The position numbers and the translations under genes were made by a program. A stretch of DNA of 64,000 bases from Kaistia hirudinis. GTDB taxonomy: Bacteria > Pseudomonadota > Alphaproteobacteria > Rhizobiales > Kaistiaceae. The notes under the pieces are model-generated. The model ran no database searches, was not told the DNA's origin, and worked only from the letters and a program-made list of their open reading frames with translations. The stretch spans positions 434,001 through 498,000 of the forward strand of contig NZ_JACIDS010000003.1 of the NCBI RefSeq assembly GCF_014196455.1, read 5' to 3'. Shown piece after piece: positions 59,981-64,000 of the stretch (its first letter is position 1; every line of letters starts with the position of its first letter).

Positions 59981-61570
59981 TCATGGATCGCGGAGCTTGG
60001 CGTCGGAGAGCGACGGGGCCGGGCTCGGTGCCCGGAGCGGGCCGGCCTCAACGGGCGGCGCATCGCCGGAGCCGCCGGCCAGCAGGGAGCCGATCCGCTC
60101 TTCGCTCGCCTCCCGGCTCGGCAGGTTTGCAACGATCCGTCCTTCGTAGATGACGAGGATCCGGTCGCTGAGCGCCAGGATCTCCGACAGTTCCGCCGAA
60201 ACCAGAAGGATCGCCCGGCCGCGAGCGCGCTCTTCCAGGAGCTTGCGGTGGATGAATTCGATCGCGCCGATGTCGACGCCACGCGTCGGCTGCTCGGCGA
60301 TGATCAGCGCGGCCTGGTGTTCGAGCTCGCGGGCCACCACGACCTTCTGCAGATTGCCGCCGGATAGCGTGTCGACCGGCGTCTGGGCATCGCGGATGCG
60401 GACGTCGTAGCGCACGATCAGCCTTTGCGCCCAGCCCAGAACGCGCTCGTGCAGGAGGTGGCCCCAGCGCTGGAACTCCCGCCGGCGCTGGAAGCCGAGG
60501 ATGAGGTTCTCGGATGCGGAGGCCCGGCCGGCCGTCCCCACTGTCGCGCGATCCTCGGGAATATAGGCAACCCCCAGACGGCGGCGCGCCCCGACCGAGA
60601 GCCCGCCGATCTCGGTGCCTCGAAGACGGATGGTCCCGCCGGCATGGCGGCGGAGGCCCGCGATTGCCTCGATCAGTTCGCTCTGCCCATTGCCTGCGAC
60701 GCCAGCGATGCCGACGATCTCGCCGGCGTGCACCGTCAGGCCGGCATCCGACACGGCGCTGTGACCGTGCTCCATCTTGACGGACAGGTGATCGACCTCA
60801 AGGACCACATCGCCGGTTGCTACGTCCGGCCGCTGGATATCGAGAGAGACAGCGCGACCGACCATGGCCCGCACCACCTCCTGTTCCGATGTGCGGGCCG
60901 TTTCCAAACGGGCGGAAACCGCGCCGTGGCGCATCACGGTGATCCGGTCGGTGACGTCGAGGACTTCCCGCAGCTTGTGCGTGACGAACAGGATGCTGCG
61001 TCCGTCGGCGACGAGCGCGCGCATGACGTCGGCGAGCGCGTCCGCCTCCCGGGGCGTCAGGACCGCGGTCGGCTCGTCGAGGATCAGGATCCGGGCCTCG
61101 CGATAGAGCGCCTTCAGGATCTCGACGCGCTGGCGCACGCCGACCGACAGGTCGCCGACGCGCGCATCGACATTGACGGAGAGCGAGAAGCGTTCGGCAA
61201 GTTCCGCGACAGCGGCCCGCGCCGTGCGGCCGTCGACCACCCAGCCGCGGACCGGCTCCCGGCCGAAGACGATGTTCTCCCAGACCGAGAGGCTGTCGAA
61301 CAGGCGGAAAGCCTGATGGACCATGCCGAGCCCGTTGCGGATCGCGTCGAGCGGGGAGCGCAGCCGCACGAGCGCGCCGCCCAGCCGGATCTCGCCGGCA
61401 TCAGGTTGGGTGACGCCGTAGAGGATATTCATCAGCGTCGACTTGCCGGCGCCGTTCTCGCCCATGATGCCGTGGATCTCGCCGCGCTCGACGACGAGAT
61501 CCACGCCGGCATTGGCGACCAGGGCACCGTAACGCTTGACGATGCCCCGCACTTCCAGTGCTGCCGCCAT
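59981..61570 (-). CDS. ABC transporter ATP-binding protein with two ABC domains (nucleoside type)
   Basis: 529 residues containing tandem ATPase domains. The first has Walker A GENGAGKST near residue 36, signature LSVGVRQRV and Walker B LILDEPTAVLTP. The second has a degenerate Walker A (GVAGNGQSELIEAI) and signature LSGGNLQK, as is normal for this subfamily (RbsA, NupO). It energises the two permeases encoded after it. Confidence 0.93.
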   Translation of the reverse strand: MAAALEVRGIVKRYGALVANAGVDLVVERGEIHGIMGENGAGKSTLMNILYGVTQPDAGEIRLGGALVRLRSPLDAIRNGLGMVHQAFRLFDSLSVWENIVFGREPVRGWVVDGRTARAAVAELAERFSLSVNVDARVGDLSVGVRQRVEILKALYREARILILDEPTAVLTPREADALADVMRALVADGRSILFVTHKLREVLDVTDRITVMRHGAVSARLETARTSEQEVVRAMVGRAVSLDIQRPDVATGDVVLEVDHLSVKMEHGHSAVSDAGLTVHAGEIVGIAGVAGNGQSELIEAIAGLRRHAGGTIRLRGTEIGGLSVGARRRLGVAYIPEDRATVGTAGRASASENLILGFQRRREFQRWGHLLHERVLGWAQRLIVRYDVRIRDAQTPVDTLSGGNLQKVVVARELEHQAALIIAEQPTRGVDIGAIEFIHRKLLEERARGRAILLVSAELSEILALSDRILVIYEGRIVANLPSREASEERIGSLLAGGSGDAPPVEAGPLRAPSPAPSLSDAKLRDP

Positions 61571-61576
61571 GGACGG

Positions 61577-62590
61577 TCAGGGAGAGGTCAATGGATCGCG
61601 AACGGCGACCTTGCCGTCGATGATGTCCTGCTTGACCTGCCGAACCTTGGCGATGACGTCGGGATACTCCGCGATCACGCATTTCGATGCGGCAACGTCC
61701 GGTCCGAGACCGGTCAGATCGAGCCCGCCCTCCGCGAGGCCCAGCACCGTGTGCTGCTTCGCCTCGCCCTTGATCACGGCGAGGGCCGTCGCATGGGTCG
61801 CCACATCCGTCTTCTTCTCGACATTGTCGAGGATGAAGCCCTCCGCCTCCGGGCACTGGTTGACGTCGACGCCGAAAGCCAGGACGCCGGGGAAGTCGGG
61901 CAGCGAGGCGAAGATGCCGGTATTGCTGGCCGATGCCGCCGCCATCAGGCGGTCAGCGCCGTCTGAAAGGACCGAAACCGCGCGCTGCTGGCCGCGGGCT
62001 GGATCGGAGAACGGATTGTCGCCGCCGACCCAGAGCGTGTTCAGGACCTTGATGTCGGGCTTGGCGTATTTCGCCCCGTCCGCAAAGGAATCGGTCCAGC
62101 GGTGAATGAAGGGGATGTCGAGGGCGCCGATCGCACCGATCGTGCCCGTCTTCGAGGTCAGCGCAGCCTCGACGCCGGCGAGGAAATTGACTTCCTGCTC
62201 ACGGAAGCCGACGCAGGTGACGTTGGGCGCCGGGTCCTTCGGGCAGGCATCGACATCGAGGAACTTGATGTTCGGGTAGGCCTTGGCCACTTCGGCGAGG
62301 ATGTCGTCGAATTCATAAGTGATGGTCACGACCAGATCGGCACCGGCACGCGCTGCCGCCTCCACGTTCTGGCGCTTCGTCGTCGGGTCGGGGCTCTCAT
62401 AGAGGCGGGCGGTGCCGCCCAGTTCCTTGGCAGCGCGCTGGGCACCTTCCCAACCCTGTTTCAGGAAGTTGTCGACGCCGATCGGGCCGGTCACATAGAC
62501 CAGCAACGGCTTCTTGTCCTCGGCATGCGCAGTGAGCGCGAAGGCGGAGGCGAACAGGGCAGCAATCAGCGATTTGACGGGAAGACCCAT
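61577..62590 (-). CDS. BMP family ABC transporter substrate-binding protein
   Basis: 337 residues with a Sec signal (SLIAALFASAFALTAHA). The mature protein shows the PnrA/BMP features: YVTGPIGVDNFLKQGWEGA, then DLVVTITYEFDD and GFREQEVNFLAGVEAAL, and VNTLWVGGDNPFSDPARGQQRA-like segments. It is not a lipoprotein (no lipobox Cys), as expected for a Gram-negative periplasm. Ligands in this family are purine and pyrimidine nucleosides, consistent with the nucleoside hydrolase gene. The ribosome site is weak. Confidence 0.9.
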   Translation of the reverse strand: MGLPVKSLIAALFASAFALTAHAEDKKPLLVYVTGPIGVDNFLKQGWEGAQRAAKELGGTARLYESPDPTTKRQNVEAAARAGADLVVTITYEFDDILAEVAKAYPNIKFLDVDACPKDPAPNVTCVGFREQEVNFLAGVEAALTSKTGTIGAIGALDIPFIHRWTDSFADGAKYAKPDIKVLNTLWVGGDNPFSDPARGQQRAVSVLSDGADRLMAAASASNTGIFASLPDFPGVLAFGVDVNQCPEAEGFILDNVEKKTDVATHATALAVIKGEAKQHTVLGLAEGGLDLTGLGPDVAASKCVIAEYPDVIAKVRQVKQDIIDGKVAVRDPLTSP

Positions 62591-62832
62591 GGCGGCACCA
62601 GAAGGATGGAGACACGTATGAGCTATCCGGTCCTCACCCCGCCGAACAGGAATCAGATTGCGATTATCGCGGCGTCGTTGGATTCGGAATTCTCGGCCGG
62701 CTCTTTGCGAAGCGCGACATGACGGGGCTTCGACGAGAGTGAGCGGCAGCGGCCGAAAGCGGCAGGCCACACTCCCCTTCGCTGCGAACGAGCGCCGACA
62801 GCGAGCATGACCGGTGGCAGGCCAGCATGCGA

Positions 62833-62850
62833 GCGCGCCTTATGGCGCGC
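62833..62850 (-). terminator. hairpin with the permease stop codon in its loop
   Basis: GCGCGCC (62833-62839) pairs with GGCGCGC (62844-62850). On the - strand the four-base loop ATAA contains the TAA stop of the permease gene. There is no T tract, so termination would be weak; it may instead stabilise the mRNA end. Confidence 0.5.
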
Positions 62851-63865
62851 GGGCTCCGGATGAGCGGCGGCTTTTGGCAATAAGCTGCGTCAGGACGACC
62901 GCGAGCACCAGCGAGAAGCCGTAGAAGACGTCGTTCACCCAGCCGGTATAGCCGAGAAGCTGCAGGCCGGTGACGCCGGTGACGAGGAAATAGATGGCGA
63001 TGAAGACGCCGGCCACGTTGAAGCGTCCCGGACGGATCACCGTCGAGCCGAGGAAGGCGCCGGCGAAGGCCGGCAGCAGATAACCGCTCGCGACCGCGGG
63101 CACCGAGGCCCCGGTGATGCCGACGAGGAGAATGCCGGCCACGGAGGAAAGCAGCGATGACCAGATCAGCGATGCCGAGCGCATGCGCGCGACGCGGATG
63201 CCGGCGAGACGCGCCACCTCGGCATTCTGGCCGCTGAATACGAAGGCGCGGCCGGCCGGCGTGTGCTCCAGCACGTAGTAGATGCCGATGCCGATCGCGA
63301 AGGTCACGTAGATCGCGAGGGGGGCACCCAAGACATCGAGGGAGACGAGGTCGATGAGCCGTTGGTCGACGCCCGCCCGTGGCGCAGAACCCGCCCAGCC
63401 ATTGGCCGCGCCCATCAGCAGCGTGCCGGAGCCCAGCGTCGTGATGATGGAGGGCACGCCGATCCGGACAGAGATGAAGGCATTGAGCGCCCCGAAGGCG
63501 AGCGCCGCCGCGATGACGGCGAGGATCGTCCAACCGATCGGCCAGGCATAGTCCGTGTTGAGCGTCACGACCGCGGTGGCCGCTACCGCCATCACATTGG
63601 CGACCGACAGATCGAACTCGCCGCCCAGCAACGCGACGACGACGGCAAGCGTGATCACGATCTGCGTCGCCTGCGAACCGAGCACGATCTGGAAGGTCGA
63701 GACCGAGAAGAACGAGGGGACGAACAGCGAGTAGCCGGCGATCAGCAGCAGCCAGACATAGATGAGCCCGAAGCGCTCGATGTCGAGAAGGCCCGCGAGC
63801 GGGTTCAGGCGCGGCCGAGACTCTGGGATCGCGATGGCGACTTCGGCGCTCTGATTCTGGCTCAT
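62840..63865 (-). CDS. ABC sugar transporter permease (RbsC-like)
   Basis: 341 residues. A polar N-terminus leads to about ten membrane segments; the GGEFDLSVANVMAVAATAVV motif is that of CUT2 permeases such as RbsC and XylH. The ATG overlaps the preceding ATPase stop by four bases. Substrates of this class are pentoses and related sugars, which would suit ribose freed by the nucleoside hydrolase, but no binding protein is in view. Confidence 0.92.
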   Translation of the reverse strand: MSQNQSAEVAIAIPESRPRLNPLAGLLDIERFGLIYVWLLLIAGYSLFVPSFFSVSTFQIVLGSQATQIVITLAVVVALLGGEFDLSVANVMAVAATAVVTLNTDYAWPIGWTILAVIAAALAFGALNAFISVRIGVPSIITTLGSGTLLMGAANGWAGSAPRAGVDQRLIDLVSLDVLGAPLAIYVTFAIGIGIYYVLEHTPAGRAFVFSGQNAEVARLAGIRVARMRSASLIWSSLLSSVAGILLVGITGASVPAVASGYLLPAFAGAFLGSTVIRPGRFNVAGVFIAIYFLVTGVTGLQLLGYTGWVNDVFYGFSLVLAVVLTQLIAKSRRSSGARAP

Positions 63866-64000
63866 GCGGCGTGCGCTCCCTGGCGCTCATCGGCGGAAAG
63901 GACGTCGCGATCACGGAAACCGAGATCCGCGATCGCCGTTTCGGTAAGGTCGGGGCCGGCCAGCACGCCGGCGATGCGGCCGCGGCGCAGCACGGCGACG
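63862..64000 (-). CDS. ABC sugar transporter ATP-binding protein (3' end only)
   Basis: The last 45 residues of a gene that runs off the right edge: VAVLRRGRIAGVLAGPDLTETAI and a short tail. This is the C-terminal end of the ATPase of a CUT2 importer, overlapping the permease start by ATGA. Confidence 0.8.
   Translation of the reverse strand, partial: VAVLRRGRIAGVLAGPDLTETAIADLGFRDRDVLSADERQGAHAA

Noticed and set aside
62591-62839. possible purine riboswitch before the BMP gene
   Set aside because: I could not find the conserved purine aptamer core or a three-way junction pairing; only a generic hairpin is present at the permease end.

Overview
The window is GC-rich, densely packed and almost entirely catabolic or transport related. 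There is no ribosomal, tRNA, CRISPR or phage content. Codon use, pcaIJF order, Tat-exported binding proteins, the many HAAT/CUT1/BMP-type ABC transporters and a dispersed palindrome of the CGTCATCCCGGC type suggest an alphaproteobacterium, probably of the Hyphomicrobiales (Rhizobiales). The genus cannot be read from the sequence with confidence.

Left part. Bases 1-9427 (+) hold a branched-chain-type (HAAT) ABC importer (binding protein C-terminus, two ATPases, two permeases). It runs into a zinc alcohol dehydrogenase, an alpha/beta hydrolase, a two-component flavin monooxygenase with its flavin reductase, and a GMC oxidoreductase. This looks like uptake and oxidative opening of a (hetero)aromatic or terpenoid compound. 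After a palindromic repeat come an orphan TAXI binding protein and an IclR regulator (both -). The IclR gene is divergent from pcaI-pcaJ-pcaF (+), the last two steps of the beta-ketoadipate pathway. Bases 14423-17824 (-) encode an exported beta-lactamase-fold hydrolase and an exported amidase, separated by the remains of a YtcJ-type amidohydrolase gene.

Middle part. Bases 18520-26632 (-) form an operon of a CUT1 importer without an ATPase, a Gfo/Idh/MocA oxidoreductase, an N-acyl-D-amino-acid deacylase, a DSD1-type PLP enzyme and a lactonase. Upstream lies an IclR / amidohydrolase / class III aminotransferase operon with a clear autoregulatory palindrome. Next to it are a GMC oxidoreductase, and a serine/threonine dehydratase followed by an aldehyde dehydrogenase.

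Right-centre. A DeoR-family regulator (34893, +) sits among four leftward units: an aldehyde dehydrogenase unit, a CUT1 sugar importer operon (41219-35773), a seven-gene operon (49427-41810) and a ribulose-phosphate 3-epimerase. The seven-gene operon encodes a BtpA/SgcQ protein, an FGGY kinase, a HAD phosphatase, a two-subunit N,N-dimethylformamidase-like enzyme, an SDR and an M20 hydrolase. Each promoter region carries 10-11 bp phased TGTTC-type repeats, and the deoR promoter carries an inverted copy, so a single regulon is likely. This is the most unusual system in the window.

Right part. A kinase / SIS-deglycase pair with a divergent GntR regulator resembles the fructoselysine (frl) and fructose-asparagine (fra) systems for Amadori products. 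It is flanked by a second DSD1-type enzyme, a lactonase-type amidohydrolase and an M20 hydrolase. Bases 57054-62590 (-) encode a nucleoside hydrolase and a BMP-type nucleoside importer. The window ends inside a ribose-type ABC importer (permease plus ATPase end). Overall the DNA reads as an accessory nutrient-scavenging region for glycated or acylated amines, D-amino acids, nucleosides and aromatics.
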